DNA of 64,000 bases from Oscillospiraceae bacterium (GCA_020025715.1 JAHHRQ010000002.1:4717-68716); one strand, 5' to 3'; positions 35,698 through 44,897 are shown, numbered from the stretch's first letter. Numbers and translations are program-made. Notes: a model not told the origin generated them from the letters alone.

Positions 35698-35726
35698 ATT
35701 ATACATCATTCTCTGTTTAATTGCAA
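35698..35726 (-). promoter_or_regulatory. Promoter of the dehydratase-aminotransferase unit
   Basis: TTGCAA (35721-35726) and a perfect TATAAT (35698-35703) are spaced 17 bp on the minus strand, giving a leader of about 93 nt. The remaining 140 bp up to the preceding gene are AT-rich; only a weak hairpin (CAATATAAATATTG) was noticed. Confidence 0.7.
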
Positions 35727-35866
35727 GCCAATCGGATTTTTTCTCTGTTTCAGGAGGGAAAATTATATCTAAATTGCACTAAACTAAGCCATTTTTTGTC
35801 ATTTTGCATAATTTTATATATCTACGCCTTTTGGGGCGCTATATGCCTGAATAATAAAATCAATAT

Positions 35867-36991
35867 TTATATTGTTTTGACTATAGTCTCACATACAAGT
35901 TCTATGTCATTTTCTTCCATGTAGGGATGCATGGGAAGGGCGAGAACTCTGCTGCAAAGGCTTTCAGTTACCGGGCACTGACCCTCGTAAGGAATATTTT
36001 TAAATGCTCCCTGCTGGTGCATACCTCTGGGGTAATAAATCATGGAAGGTATTCCCTGCTCTTTAAGGGCAGCCTGTACTCTGCTGCGGGTTTCGCTGTC
36101 CTTAAGCTTTATTGTATACTGAGCCCAGCTTGAATAATAGCCCTCTTTAATTTCCGGCACTTCAACTGCGCCGTTAAGCTTTTCAGAATAAATCCGTGCA
36201 GCTCTGTTAACTCCGTCAAGCTCATGGTCAATAAAAGCGGTGAGCTTAATATCCAGAATTGCAGCCTGAATGGTATCAAGGCGGGAATTCATTCCAAGCT
36301 GAAGGTTTTCATATTTGTCCGTTTTGCTCTTGCCGTGAACAGCCAGAGATCTGATAAGATCGGCTGTTTCATCGTCATCGGTAAAGACTGCGCCGCCGTC
36401 ACCGTAGCAGCCCAGAGGCTTTGCAGGGAAAAAAGAGGTGGTGGCTATATCGCCGAATGAGCAAGCACGCTTATCTCCGATTCTGCCGCCGAAGCCCTGT
36501 GCGCCGTCCTCAATTACAACAAGACCGTATTTCTCGGCAATCCGGAAAATTTCCTCAAAATCTGCGGGCTGGCCGAAAAGGTCAACAGGCACCACGGCTC
36601 TGGGCTTTAATTCGCCCTTTTCCAGAACCTTTTTGATTGCAGCTTCAAGTGCCGCGGGGCTCATATTAAAGCTGTCCTCCTCAACATCCACGAAAACAGG
36701 TTCTGCGCCTAAATCCGCAACAGTCTCTGCAGTTGAGAAAAAGGTGAAGTCAGGCACGAAAACCGCATCGCCTTTGCCGATATTATATGCTCTTTCCGCA
36801 AGCTCAAGGGCATCGGTGCCGTTGGCGCAGGTTATGCAATGCTTAACGCCCACATACTCTGCCAGACGCTTTTCCAGCTCTTTGACCTGTGTACCGGATA
36901 TGAAATTGCAGTCAGTCATTACCTTGGTAACTGCCTCATCGATCTGGGGCTTTAAAACCTGATACTGCTTTTTTAAATCTCTAAACTGCAT
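35867..36991 (-). CDS. wbpE: UDP-3-keto-GlcNAcA 3-aminotransferase, WbpE/WlbC-like
   Basis: This is a DegT-family PLP enzyme of 374 residues, with FRDLKKQYQVLKPQID at the start, ANGTDALELAERA near residues 56-68, IEDGAQGFGG near 160-169 and the PLP-lysine motif FFPAKPLGCYGDGGA near 187-201. These wordings match WbpE, which puts the 3-amino group on UDP-2-acetamido-3-keto-glucuronic acid. The four genes upstream encode the other enzymes of that pathway. Unlike the aminotransferase at 32410, it is not next to a 4,6-dehydratase in its own unit, which supports the assignment. Confidence 0.85.
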   Translation of the reverse strand: MQFRDLKKQYQVLKPQIDEAVTKVMTDCNFISGTQVKELEKRLAEYVGVKHCITCANGTDALELAERAYNIGKGDAVFVPDFTFFSTAETVADLGAEPVFVDVEEDSFNMSPAALEAAIKKVLEKGELKPRAVVPVDLFGQPADFEEIFRIAEKYGLVVIEDGAQGFGGRIGDKRACSFGDIATTSFFPAKPLGCYGDGGAVFTDDDETADLIRSLAVHGKSKTDKYENLQLGMNSRLDTIQAAILDIKLTAFIDHELDGVNRAARIYSEKLNGAVEVPEIKEGYYSSWAQYTIKLKDSETRSRVQAALKEQGIPSMIYYPRGMHQQGAFKNIPYEGQCPVTESLCSRVLALPMHPYMEENDIELVCETIVKTI

Positions 36992-36992
36992 T

Positions 36993-37559
36993 TTATTTTA
37001 TCTCCTCAAGGCCGCTTTCGGTCTCTTTATATTTTCTACCGCATTTTTTGCAGGTAAGCCCCTCTTTCAGAACCTCTCCGCACTCACATACCCAGCCTAT
37101 CCGTCTTGCAGGAACTCCTGCCATAAGGGCATGGTCAGGTACATTTTTTGTAACTACCGCACCGGAGGCTATCATGGACCATTTGCCTAAATTATGTCCG
37201 CACACTACAGTGGCATTGGCGCCTATGGTGGCACCGGTGTGAACTATGGTCTTTTTATAGCCCGCAGAGCCTTTGGGATATTTGGCTCTGGGGGTAAGGT
37301 CGTTTGTAAAAACACATGAAGGGCCGCAGAACACATCGTCCTCCAGTTCCACTCCCTCGTACAGAGACACGTTATTCTGGAGCTTGCAGCCGTTTCCCAC
37401 CTTTACGTTATTGGAAACGTTTACGTTCTGGCCCATGGAACAGCGCTCACCTATTCTGGCGCCTCGCTGTATATGGCAGAAGTGCCATATTTTAGTGCCC
37501 TCGCCTATTTCTACATCCTCATCTATATAACTGCTCTCGTGTACAAAATACTCGCTCAT
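36993..37559 (-). CDS. wbpD: UDP-3-amino-GlcNAcA N-acetyltransferase, WbpD/WlbB-like
   Basis: This is a hexapeptide-repeat acetyltransferase of 188 residues: IGEGTKIWHFCHIQRGARIG, VGNGCKLQNNVSLYEG, and GATIGANATVVCGHNLGKWSMIASGAVVTKNVPDHALMAGVPAR. The start MSEYFVHESSYID resembles WbpD/WlbB. A short C-terminal segment with four cysteines in CxC-x8-CxxC spacing (WVCECGEVLKEGLTCKKCGR) suggests a small zinc site, common in this subfamily. It acetylates the 3-amino group made by the downstream aminotransferase. Its start overlaps the oxidoreductase stop. Confidence 0.85.
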   Translation of the reverse strand: MSEYFVHESSYIDEDVEIGEGTKIWHFCHIQRGARIGERCSMGQNVNVSNNVKVGNGCKLQNNVSLYEGVELEDDVFCGPSCVFTNDLTPRAKYPKGSAGYKKTIVHTGATIGANATVVCGHNLGKWSMIASGAVVTKNVPDHALMAGVPARRIGWVCECGEVLKEGLTCKKCGRKYKETESGLEEIK

Positions 37560-38632
37560 CAGAATGTTCCCTTCATATCGGTGCTTGCAAATTCCTTAAG
37601 AGGAAGCTTTACAGGCATACCGGTTTTCTGGCTCTTGTATATTGCCAGAATAATTTCCAGTGCGTTTCTGCCGGATACAGCATCAACGTAAGGAGTTCTG
37701 TCATTTTCAATGGCATCCATAACATCAGCAAAAAGGCTGGTGTGGCCGTTACCATAAACATTGGACGTAACTTCCTTCAGGTTTTTATTTTCTGCATCTG
37801 CCTCGGTCTCGTCGGCAAAATCCCAGACATCAATGTTATTGGTGGATTTACCGCCGATTTTAACAGTACCGTTCTGACCGAAGATATACAGAGTTTCCTC
37901 AAGGTTCTTAGGGTATACATTGACGGTGCCCTCAATGGTGCCGATAGCGCCGTTATGGAATTTAACTACTGCCATGCCCACGTCCTCAGCCTCCAGATAA
38001 TCATGGAACTGCTGGCGGGTTGCGCCGTAAACCTCATCCACCTTGCCGCCGAACATCCAGCACAGCAGGTCAATGCCGTGGATGCACTGGTTCATAAGGC
38101 ATCCGCCGTCCTGCTCCCATGTGCCGCGCCAGGGGGCCTGATCGTAATAGTTTCTGTCTCTGTTCCATCTTACATGCACAGAACCGTGAGAAAGTCTGCC
38201 GAAGCGGCCTGCCTCAAGGGCAGCTCTGGTTTTCTGAACAGCCACATTAAAGCGGTTCTGGTGGCAGACGCTGACCTTTACATGCTTCTCCTCAGATCTG
38301 CGGATTATCTCATCTGCATCGGCCATGCACATTGCCATGGGCTTTTCAATGATTACATGAATTCCTCTGTCAATGCACTCCAAAGCTATCTGAGCGTGAA
38401 CACCGCTTTCGGTGGCAATGCTCACAAGTTCAGGCTTAACCTCGTCCAGAAGTTTAATATAATCCTCATAATATTTAATGCTCTTGTCATTTTCAAGACC
38501 ATGTTTTGCCAGTAATTCCGGCATTTTTTCAGGTACTATGTCGCAGACAGCGGCAATTTCCAGATTATTGGCTACTGCTGCCTTGATGTGATTCGTGGCA
38601 ATTCTGCCGCAGCCTATAAGTGCGTATCTCAT
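37559..38632 (-). CDS. wbpB: UDP-GlcNAcA 3-dehydrogenase, WbpB/WlbA-like (Gfo/Idh/MocA)
   Basis: The N-terminal Rossmann domain has IGCGRIATNH near residues 6-15, the EKP motif (IIEKPMAMC) near 95-103, and a C-terminal alpha/beta domain with NRFNVAVQKTRAALEAGRFG and GGCLMNQCIHGIDLLCWMFGG. The wording of these segments is typical of WlbA/WbpB, which oxidises the C3 hydroxyl of UDP-N-acetylglucosaminuronic acid using NAD. 357 residues. Gene order with acetyltransferase and aminotransferase directly downstream is as expected for the pathway. Confidence 0.85.
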   Translation of the reverse strand: MRYALIGCGRIATNHIKAAVANNLEIAAVCDIVPEKMPELLAKHGLENDKSIKYYEDYIKLLDEVKPELVSIATESGVHAQIALECIDRGIHVIIEKPMAMCMADADEIIRRSEEKHVKVSVCHQNRFNVAVQKTRAALEAGRFGRLSHGSVHVRWNRDRNYYDQAPWRGTWEQDGGCLMNQCIHGIDLLCWMFGGKVDEVYGATRQQFHDYLEAEDVGMAVVKFHNGAIGTIEGTVNVYPKNLEETLYIFGQNGTVKIGGKSTNNIDVWDFADETEADAENKNLKEVTSNVYGNGHTSLFADVMDAIENDRTPYVDAVSGRNALEIILAIYKSQKTGMPVKLPLKEFASTDMKGTF

Positions 38633-38650
38633 AGTTTTCCTCCTGATTAT

Positions 38651-39724
38651 TTATATAGATAAAAGTTCTTTAACTATTTTATCTCCTGCATGTCCGTCCC
38701 CGAAAGGCTTATAGGCAGGGTCTATAACCTGTTCTGCGCTGAGCTTAGTGAGTATATCCTGGCTGTCCGGTTTTGCAAGCTGGTTTCTGTTTGCAGTCAT
38801 GGTTTCAGGCCACACAACGTAATCGAATACTGTGACGCATTGTTTGCCTGCAAAAAAGGCCTCACGCTGAAGTCCTCCGGAATCAGTCACTATCTTCTCC
38901 GCATTCTTCACAAGGGCAACGGAAGTAAGATAGCCCACCGGCTCGCAGAACACCATATTCTTTAAGGCGTACTCCCCTCTCAGCGCCATAACAGTCTGTC
39001 TGTTTCTGGGGTGGACAGGGTAAACGCAGGGTGCATCCAGCGAATTAACCGCCTTTAAAATATTCAGCAGCTTTTCCGGATCATCGGTGTTTTCCTGTCT
39101 GTGGCAGGTGAGATAATAAAACTTCTCCGGCACGGAGAGCTTTTCCCCATTAAAGCCCGTAAGAACATGGTTCTGAGCCATTCCCGCCTTATCTCCGTAA
39201 TAGCAGAAAGCATCATACATAGGGTCACCCACAAGAACTGCCCTGTCGGCTATTCCCTCATGCTTTAAAAACTCCATAGCAGACTCAGTACATGCCAGAA
39301 GCTTTCTTGCAACGTGGTCTGTGCAGATGCGGTTTACTTCCTCCGGATTATCAAAGCTGCCGAGTCTGTTTCCGGCTTCCGCGTGGCAAACAGGGATATG
39401 GAGTTTTACAGCTGCTAAAGCCGCAGCCAGAGTAGAATTGGTATCTCCGTATACAAGCAGTGCATCCGGTTTTTCCTTCATCAGCACTTCTTCGATTGCC
39501 CCCAGCATTGCCCCGGTCATTTTACCGTGGCTGCCGCCGGATATACCCAGATTATAGTCAGGCTTGGGAATTTCCAGCTCCTCGAAGAAAACATCTGACA
39601 TGTTGTAGTCGTGATGCTGGCCTGTATGGACAAGTATCTCCTCAGCCTGCTTTCTGAGAATTCTGGACACCACAGCTGCTTTAATAAACTGGGGTCTTGC
39701 TCCAACAACTGTAACAATTTTCAT
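38651..39724 (-). CDS. wbpI: UDP-GlcNAc3NAcA 2-epimerase, WbpI/WlbD-like
   Basis: This is a non-hydrolysing 2-epimerase of 357 residues (GARPQFIKAAVVSRIL near the start, HTGQHHDYNMSDVFF, VYGDTNSTLAAALAA, HAEAGNRLGSFDNPEEVNR, TDSGGLQREAFFAGK). The RPQFIKAA form and the HAEAGNR motif differ from the RPEAIKMCP and HVEAGLRT forms of the WecB paralogue in this window. This is what separates WbpI (acting on the 2,3-diacetamido-glucuronate) from WecB. It would make the manno isomer. Lies between the dehydrogenase and oxidoreductase genes. Confidence 0.82.
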   Translation of the reverse strand: MKIVTVVGARPQFIKAAVVSRILRKQAEEILVHTGQHHDYNMSDVFFEELEIPKPDYNLGISGGSHGKMTGAMLGAIEEVLMKEKPDALLVYGDTNSTLAAALAAVKLHIPVCHAEAGNRLGSFDNPEEVNRICTDHVARKLLACTESAMEFLKHEGIADRAVLVGDPMYDAFCYYGDKAGMAQNHVLTGFNGEKLSVPEKFYYLTCHRQENTDDPEKLLNILKAVNSLDAPCVYPVHPRNRQTVMALRGEYALKNMVFCEPVGYLTSVALVKNAEKIVTDSGGLQREAFFAGKQCVTVFDYVVWPETMTANRNQLAKPDSQDILTKLSAEQVIDPAYKPFGDGHAGDKIVKELLSI

Positions 39725-39730
39725 AAGAAA

Positions 39731-41044
39731 TCAAAGTCTCCAATACAGATAGCCGGCATTTTCGTACTCGTTCTTGTTAAGGATGCCCTTAACGTCTATA
39801 AGTACCTTTTTAACGCCGGGAGCGTACATCTTTTCTATCTCTTCCATAGTGATATTTCTATACTGGCTGTGAGCAACGGCAATTATTACAGCGTCCATAT
39901 TATGCAGAACGCTGTCATCGGAAATCTCAACGCCGTACTCCTTATAAACATCTGGCACATCTGCCCAAGGGTCAACTACAACAGGCTTAATGTCGTACTC
40001 TGCCAGTTCTTTAATAATATCAATAACTCTGGTGTTGCGGGTATCGGGGCAGTTTTCCTTAAAGGTAAAGCCCAGGATTGCAACTCTTGCATCCTTGCCG
40101 CAGCGTCCGGCCTTAACCATTTCCTTAACTGCGCTTCTTGCAACGTAACGGCCCATACTGTCGTTTACGCGTCGTGCAGCGGAAATTACCTGAGTAGCGT
40201 ATCCCACCTGCTCGGCACGGTAAGTAAGATAGTAGGGGTCAACACCTATGCAGTGACCGCCCACAAGGCCGGGATTATAGTGCAGGAAGTTCCATTTTGT
40301 GCCTGCTGCTTCAAGAACTTCGTTTGTATCTATGCCAAGACGGCTGAATATCTTGGAAAGTTCATTAACGAAAGCGATGTTAATATCTCTCTGGCTGTTT
40401 TCAATAACCTTTGCTGCCTCTGCAACCTTAATGCAGGATGCACGGTATACGCCTGCGTCTATAACAATTTCATATACCTTTGCGATTTCGTCAAGAGTAG
40501 CTTCATCCATGCCGGAGACAATCTTCTTTATAGTGCGGAGGGTATGAACCTTATCACCGGGGTTAATGCGCTCAGGGCTGTATCCTACAAAGAAGTCAAC
40601 GCCACATTTAAGGCCGCTCTCCTTTTCCAGAATAGGAATACATATATCCTCAGTTACACCGGGGTATACGGTGGATTCATATACAACAATAGAGCCGGGC
40701 TGAAGATTCTGTCCAAGAACTTTGGTGGAGCTTCTCACCGGAGTAAGATCGGGCACATGGCCCTCATCAACAGGGGTGGGAACTGCAACAATGTGGAACT
40801 TGCATTCTCTCAGTCTTGCAGGGTCGGCGGTAAAATCGACCTTACATTTGCTTATTCTTTCATCGCCTACCTCATGGGTAGGGTCTACGCCGCTCTTATA
40901 CAAATCTACGCGCCACTGGCTGCGGTTGTAACCCACTACGTCCAGACCTTCATCGGCATATGCAACTGCAAGAGGCAGTCCCACATATCCAAGTCCTATT
41001 ACAGACAATTTAGTCTCATGGTTTTTAAGCTGTTCGTATATCAT
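39731..41044 (-). CDS. wbpA: UDP-GlcNAc 6-dehydrogenase, WbpA/TviB-like
   Basis: This is a four-electron NAD-dependent dehydrogenase that makes UDP-N-acetylglucosaminuronic acid. It shows VIGLGYVGLPLAVAYAD near residues 15-31, VAVPTPVDEG near 88-97, the VGYSPERINPGD motif near 158-169 and the catalytic cysteine in GGHCIGVDPYYL near residue 268, with GFTFKENCPDTRNT near 336-349. YSPERINPGD is the WbpA/TviB wording. 437 residues, normal. First enzyme of the five-gene uronic-acid set, 26 bp after the second polymerase gene. Confidence 0.88.
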   Translation of the reverse strand: MIYEQLKNHETKLSVIGLGYVGLPLAVAYADEGLDVVGYNRSQWRVDLYKSGVDPTHEVGDERISKCKVDFTADPARLRECKFHIVAVPTPVDEGHVPDLTPVRSSTKVLGQNLQPGSIVVYESTVYPGVTEDICIPILEKESGLKCGVDFFVGYSPERINPGDKVHTLRTIKKIVSGMDEATLDEIAKVYEIVIDAGVYRASCIKVAEAAKVIENSQRDINIAFVNELSKIFSRLGIDTNEVLEAAGTKWNFLHYNPGLVGGHCIGVDPYYLTYRAEQVGYATQVISAARRVNDSMGRYVARSAVKEMVKAGRCGKDARVAILGFTFKENCPDTRNTRVIDIIKELAEYDIKPVVVDPWADVPDVYKEYGVEISDDSVLHNMDAVIIAVAHSQYRNITMEEIEKMYAPGVKKVLIDVKGILNKNEYENAGYLYWRL

Positions 41045-41070
41045 ACTTTATCCTCCAAAGAATATTGCCA

Positions 41071-42408
41071 TTACAGAGATTTTTTAATTTCAGGCACTTG
41101 TTCATCTATTATAAATCCGTCTGTTATAAGCGGAGCCTGTATAAAATAGTAGTACATCAGTATCATGTAGTTAAAGGTTATGCAGGTGGAAGCCATCAAG
41201 GATGTAAAACCAAAAGCGGTCGTTATAACTATAGGCAGCATTGTATACTGTATATCCTTATTTTTGAGCGCATATTTCACCGCCAAAACAGCTGAAAGCA
41301 ACATACCGATTGCTGCAACAATTCCGGCAATTATTCCGTGATTGATTGTCATCTGCAGCAGATAGTTATGGCAGGTTTTATAATTAGCTGTTACTTCATC
41401 CCTGATAATGTCAACAGCTTCCATATCCGGATGGCCTAAAAAATTTATTTTATTAAAATATTTCTGCCAAATCTCGATTCTACCTGAAGAAATGCTGTTT
41501 AGACTTCTATCTGAAATGCTAAATTTTGACTTTAAAACGCTGAAAACATATTCAATTTTAATGGAAAAATCACGCATAACGCCTGATTTAATTATAACGG
41601 TCAATACAATAAAGACAACTGCGGTAATTATAAGGAATATAATGAGCATCTGGATTAAAATTTTTTTAAATTCTGTTTCCTTAAAACTTCCGCGGACAGC
41701 AGAAATTATCAGGAAAACAAGAAAAGACAAAACAACTGACAGTAATCCTGTGCGGGAGCTAGATGCAAAAATCAATGCTGCCGTTATATATAACATCACA
41801 ATGTACCATATGCGCCACCGCTTACTCTCTGTGCTGAATATTTTAATAATTATACAGCAGAATGCAAGACTTGCAAATTCACCCAAAACATTCGGATTGG
41901 CAAAAATTCCTGTGTAATGACCGGGAGTAATAGGTACAAACAAGACACTGAGTGTGGCGAAAACATAGAACGAGATAATACAGGCGTCAATAAGCAGCCT
42001 TGATACTTTTTCAAAGCCCATATTGCCGAAGGCAAAAAAGCCTACCGGGAAAGCAATAAGAAAAAGTACAGCTTCAGGCAGATAATTTTCGTCATTTATA
42101 ATTCCGGAAATAAGCTGAAGCAGTCCGAAAATCAGCCATACGCTCATAAGAGATTTTTTAAATTTAACAGGCCGTAACTCACCTCTTATGCTGCACAGTA
42201 TAACAACACCGAGCAGTACACAGCAGATGGCAAACCGATATAAGTATCTGGACTCGATAAGTTCTGCACCGTTAAGGAAATATGCGAAAATAATAAACAG
42301 CACCCCAAGTATAAAGCCAATATCCTTAGCCTTATCGCTCAACTTATTCATGGGACGCTCAAACGGCTTTAATATACGCCATATTGTATTGCTGTAAAAA
42401 TCGAGCAT
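41071..42408 (-). CDS. wzy: O-antigen ligase/polymerase-type membrane protein (Wzy, second of two)
   Basis: This is a membrane protein of 445 residues with around ten to twelve hydrophobic segments. It contains the motif NPNVLGEFASLAFCCIIIKIF and a large outer loop (about residues 255-325) followed by CHNYLLQMTINHGIIAGI, the Wzy_C-type signature. The start at 42408 (MLDFYSNTIW) is chosen because AGGAGA stands 7 nt upstream and the preceding in-frame residues are non-hydrophobic, cysteine-rich and overlap the upstream flippase gene. It probably polymerises the repeat carrying the uronic acids. Confidence 0.76.
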   Translation of the reverse strand: MLDFYSNTIWRILKPFERPMNKLSDKAKDIGFILGVLFIIFAYFLNGAELIESRYLYRFAICCVLLGVVILCSIRGELRPVKFKKSLMSVWLIFGLLQLISGIINDENYLPEAVLFLIAFPVGFFAFGNMGFEKVSRLLIDACIISFYVFATLSVLFVPITPGHYTGIFANPNVLGEFASLAFCCIIIKIFSTESKRWRIWYIVMLYITAALIFASSSRTGLLSVVLSFLVFLIISAVRGSFKETEFKKILIQMLIIFLIITAVVFIVLTVIIKSGVMRDFSIKIEYVFSVLKSKFSISDRSLNSISSGRIEIWQKYFNKINFLGHPDMEAVDIIRDEVTANYKTCHNYLLQMTINHGIIAGIVAAIGMLLSAVLAVKYALKNKDIQYTMLPIVITTAFGFTSLMASTCITFNYMILMYYYFIQAPLITDGFIIDEQVPEIKKSL

Positions 42409-42428
42409 GTTTTTTCTCCTATCTGAAG

Positions 42429-43946
42429 TTATCTGCTTAAAAGTCTTTTTGCCAAAGCCGTAAAATACTTGAAGTTCTCGTTTCTGAATCTGAGCAGCAG
42501 GAAAATTACATTTGGAACAAGTAGGCAAATGAATGCTTTTCCGATAAACGGAAGTATACCTTCTGCCGGAAGCAGTGAACACAAAAGCCATGTAGGAACA
42601 CCGGCAGCCGCTGTCATAAGCACAGCTTTACCGTAATCCTTAAAATAATCACTTACCGGCGCATGAAATCCTTCTTTATAAAGGATCAGCGGTTCTATCC
42701 AGAGATTAGTGGAAAGGGAGCTTATAACCGTTCCCAGAACTATACCGGCAACGCCGATTTTTTTGGTAAAATAAATTGAAACCACAAGGTTTATGCCGGC
42801 TTCAAATATAGGCTTAAATCTGTCGTTCCAGTAAAGGCCCATAGCGTTTTTCGTAATCAGCACAGGATTTCTGAAACCGTATACAAGAAAATCAAGGCAG
42901 ATACAAAAAACCACAAAATCGCTGAAAAGGAAGCTTTTGCCCAGCCATATGCTGCCTATAAAGTGGTTAAACAGACAGAAAAGGCAGATAGCGCAAAAAC
43001 CGAAAATCCAATGAGTGAGGAAATTTATTCTGTCGAAAATCTGCTTTTTAACCTCATCTGTCTCGGTTGCATTAACATTACCTACACTTGCAAAAACGCC
43101 CCGGTAAAAGCTGCCCACCACAGATTCAAGGGCACCTCTTATCATAATATAGTTTGAGTATTTGCCAACAGACACAAGGTCAACCATTTTCGCCATTATC
43201 AGGTTATCTGTGCCGTTAACGACCACACGGCCCACCTGATGGCAGATAAGCGCCTTTACGTTCTTTGTTATCTCCTGTATCTTCTCCCGGGGGAGATTCT
43301 CGGATTTGCCCTCGTTTAAGAAGGGGTAAAGCTTGTTTGCCCGAATGGAGAGCAGAAGATTTTCAAGCACCGTATAGAAGATCATAGTCAGCAGATAGGC
43401 TATGAAATTCTTCGTAATATACAGCACGATAAGCTGACTTATGTTCATTGCAACGGAACATAAGCCGCTATATCTCGAAACTATATATTCCCTCTGGTCG
43501 GCAATAATAAGGGTGCGCTTATAGGTAAAGAAGTACGATGCAGCGGAATTTATCACATAGAGCATATAAATAAGCTTTATGTGGGGTAAATCCGGCATGT
43601 CCTTCACAAAAACCTGTAAAAACGGAGTGAGAGAAAGGCCGACGGCTGCAACAAAAATGCCTATTGAAACGTAGGCCTTTTTGAAAAGAGCCATAAGGGA
43701 GCGTATCTCTCCCTCATTTTTCTCTGCCAGAGGCTTATAAAGGCTGAATGTAATGGCAGAGCCTACACCCATTTCAGCCAGAGACAGCAGCATGAGGATA
43801 TTGGAAAACAGACCGTTTAATCCTAAGTAAACCTCACCCAGAAACAGCACGAAAAGCCGTCTGCACCAGAACTGAACTATCAGCTTTGCGCCGTAGGCCG
43901 CCATGCCGTTGGTCATATTTTTAAGGGTATTTTTAACTCTGGACAT
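42429..43946 (-). CDS. wzx: Polysaccharide flippase/exporter, Wzx/MOP superfamily (second of two)
   Basis: This is a 505-residue integral membrane protein with 12 or more hydrophobic segments. It starts SRVKNTLKNMTNGMAAYGAKLIVQF, has the family's LGLNGLFSNILMLLSLAEMGVGSA motif near residues 40-63, and ends with a basic tail. It belongs to the group often annotated lipopolysaccharide biosynthesis protein/flippase. It is not closely similar by eye to the other flippase in this window. Likely moves the second type of lipid-linked repeat. Confidence 0.8.
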   Translation of the reverse strand: MSRVKNTLKNMTNGMAAYGAKLIVQFWCRRLFVLFLGEVYLGLNGLFSNILMLLSLAEMGVGSAITFSLYKPLAEKNEGEIRSLMALFKKAYVSIGIFVAAVGLSLTPFLQVFVKDMPDLPHIKLIYMLYVINSAASYFFTYKRTLIIADQREYIVSRYSGLCSVAMNISQLIVLYITKNFIAYLLTMIFYTVLENLLLSIRANKLYPFLNEGKSENLPREKIQEITKNVKALICHQVGRVVVNGTDNLIMAKMVDLVSVGKYSNYIMIRGALESVVGSFYRGVFASVGNVNATETDEVKKQIFDRINFLTHWIFGFCAICLFCLFNHFIGSIWLGKSFLFSDFVVFCICLDFLVYGFRNPVLITKNAMGLYWNDRFKPIFEAGINLVVSIYFTKKIGVAGIVLGTVISSLSTNLWIEPLILYKEGFHAPVSDYFKDYGKAVLMTAAAGVPTWLLCSLLPAEGILPFIGKAFICLLVPNVIFLLLRFRNENFKYFTALAKRLLSR

Positions 43947-43949
43947 GGT

Positions 43950-44897
43950 TTATCCTTTCGTGATATGCTGCAGCTTTCTATATATTACAGCGCCCCGGCG
44001 ATAACCGAAAACGCGGTAAAGCAATTTAAGAATTTTAAAATTTCTGTGCTGAGACACATCTATAATGTCTCTGTTCTTTTTTATAAAGGCAATCGGCTCT
44101 GAGGCATCCTCGCCTTTGCAAAGGTCAGCCAGAAGCAGGGTCTGACAGATATACAGATCCGCCATGGCGGGTTTTGGAACTTTTCTGTACCATTTCTCTT
44201 TTAAAATGAGATTGGTCATAATTCTGTCGCTGTGGATTGCTGCCGCCGTTGTGCTTAATGAATGCTGGCGGTAATAATACAGGCATTTATCCGTTCCGCC
44301 CAGACTTTCGGCGAAAAGATAGCATTGCATGTTAAAATCAAAATCTTCGCTGCACTTAAAATTCGTGTCAACTTTTATATTGTTTTCTGTTATGAAGTCC
44401 CTGCGGAATGCGCAGGCCCACATGTAAAAAGCGGGAAGACAGTCATTTATAGCAAGTCTTTCCAGATACTCTCTTCCGCTTTCTCCCTTTTCGGGGAGGG
44501 GGTACATTTCTCTTACGGCTGTTCTGCCGGTATCATCATAGAAGTCGGCACAGTTAAATAAAACCATGTCTCTGCCGTCGCAGAGCGGGGCAACAGTCTC
44601 CATAAGCTCCGGCGCCCAGAAATCGTCAGGGTCGAGAAACAGGATATAATCTCCCCTGCTCTCACTTATTCCCAGATTTCTCGCGGCGCTGACGCCTTGA
44701 TTTACGGTATGCAGGACTTTAAAATTATCATATTTTTCGGCATACTCATCACAGATAAGCCCCGAACCGTCCTTAGAACCGTCATCAACCATAATGACTT
44801 CATAATCTTTATCTGTCCTCTGTGCCAGAATTGATTCAAGGCTTTCTCTTATGTACTTTTCTACGTTATAAATAGGAAGAACTATTGAAAAAAGCAT
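43950..44897 (-). CDS. Family 2 glycosyltransferase
   Basis: This is a GT-A enzyme of 315 residues. It shows FSIVLPIYNVEKYIRESLESIL at the N-terminus, VMVDDGSKDGSG near residues 35-46, the GVSAARNLGISESRGDYILFLDPDD segment near 70-94 (DXD at the end), and SEDFDFNMQCYLF near 185-197. The C-terminal about 90 residues are basic and helical. Starts the block of transferases transcribed after the family 4 enzymes. Probably inverting; sugar unknown. Confidence 0.85.
   Translation of the reverse strand: MLFSIVLPIYNVEKYIRESLESILAQRTDKDYEVIMVDDGSKDGSGLICDEYAEKYDNFKVLHTVNQGVSAARNLGISESRGDYILFLDPDDFWAPELMETVAPLCDGRDMVLFNCADFYDDTGRTAVREMYPLPEKGESGREYLERLAINDCLPAFYMWACAFRRDFITENNIKVDTNFKCSEDFDFNMQCYLFAESLGGTDKCLYYYRQHSLSTTAAAIHSDRIMTNLILKEKWYRKVPKPAMADLYICQTLLLADLCKGEDASEPIAFIKKNRDIIDVSQHRNFKILKLLYRVFGYRRGAVIYRKLQHITKG

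Noticed and set aside
39611..41149. Plus-strand open frame of 512 codons across the WbpA-like gene
   Set aside because: Antisense to a strongly recognisable dehydrogenase; cysteine- and asparagine-rich composition is an artefact of the opposite reading.
42409..42591. 61-residue N-terminal extension of the second Wzy
   Set aside because: It overlaps the flippase gene, is cysteine-rich and non-membrane; AGGAGA precedes the ATG at 42408.
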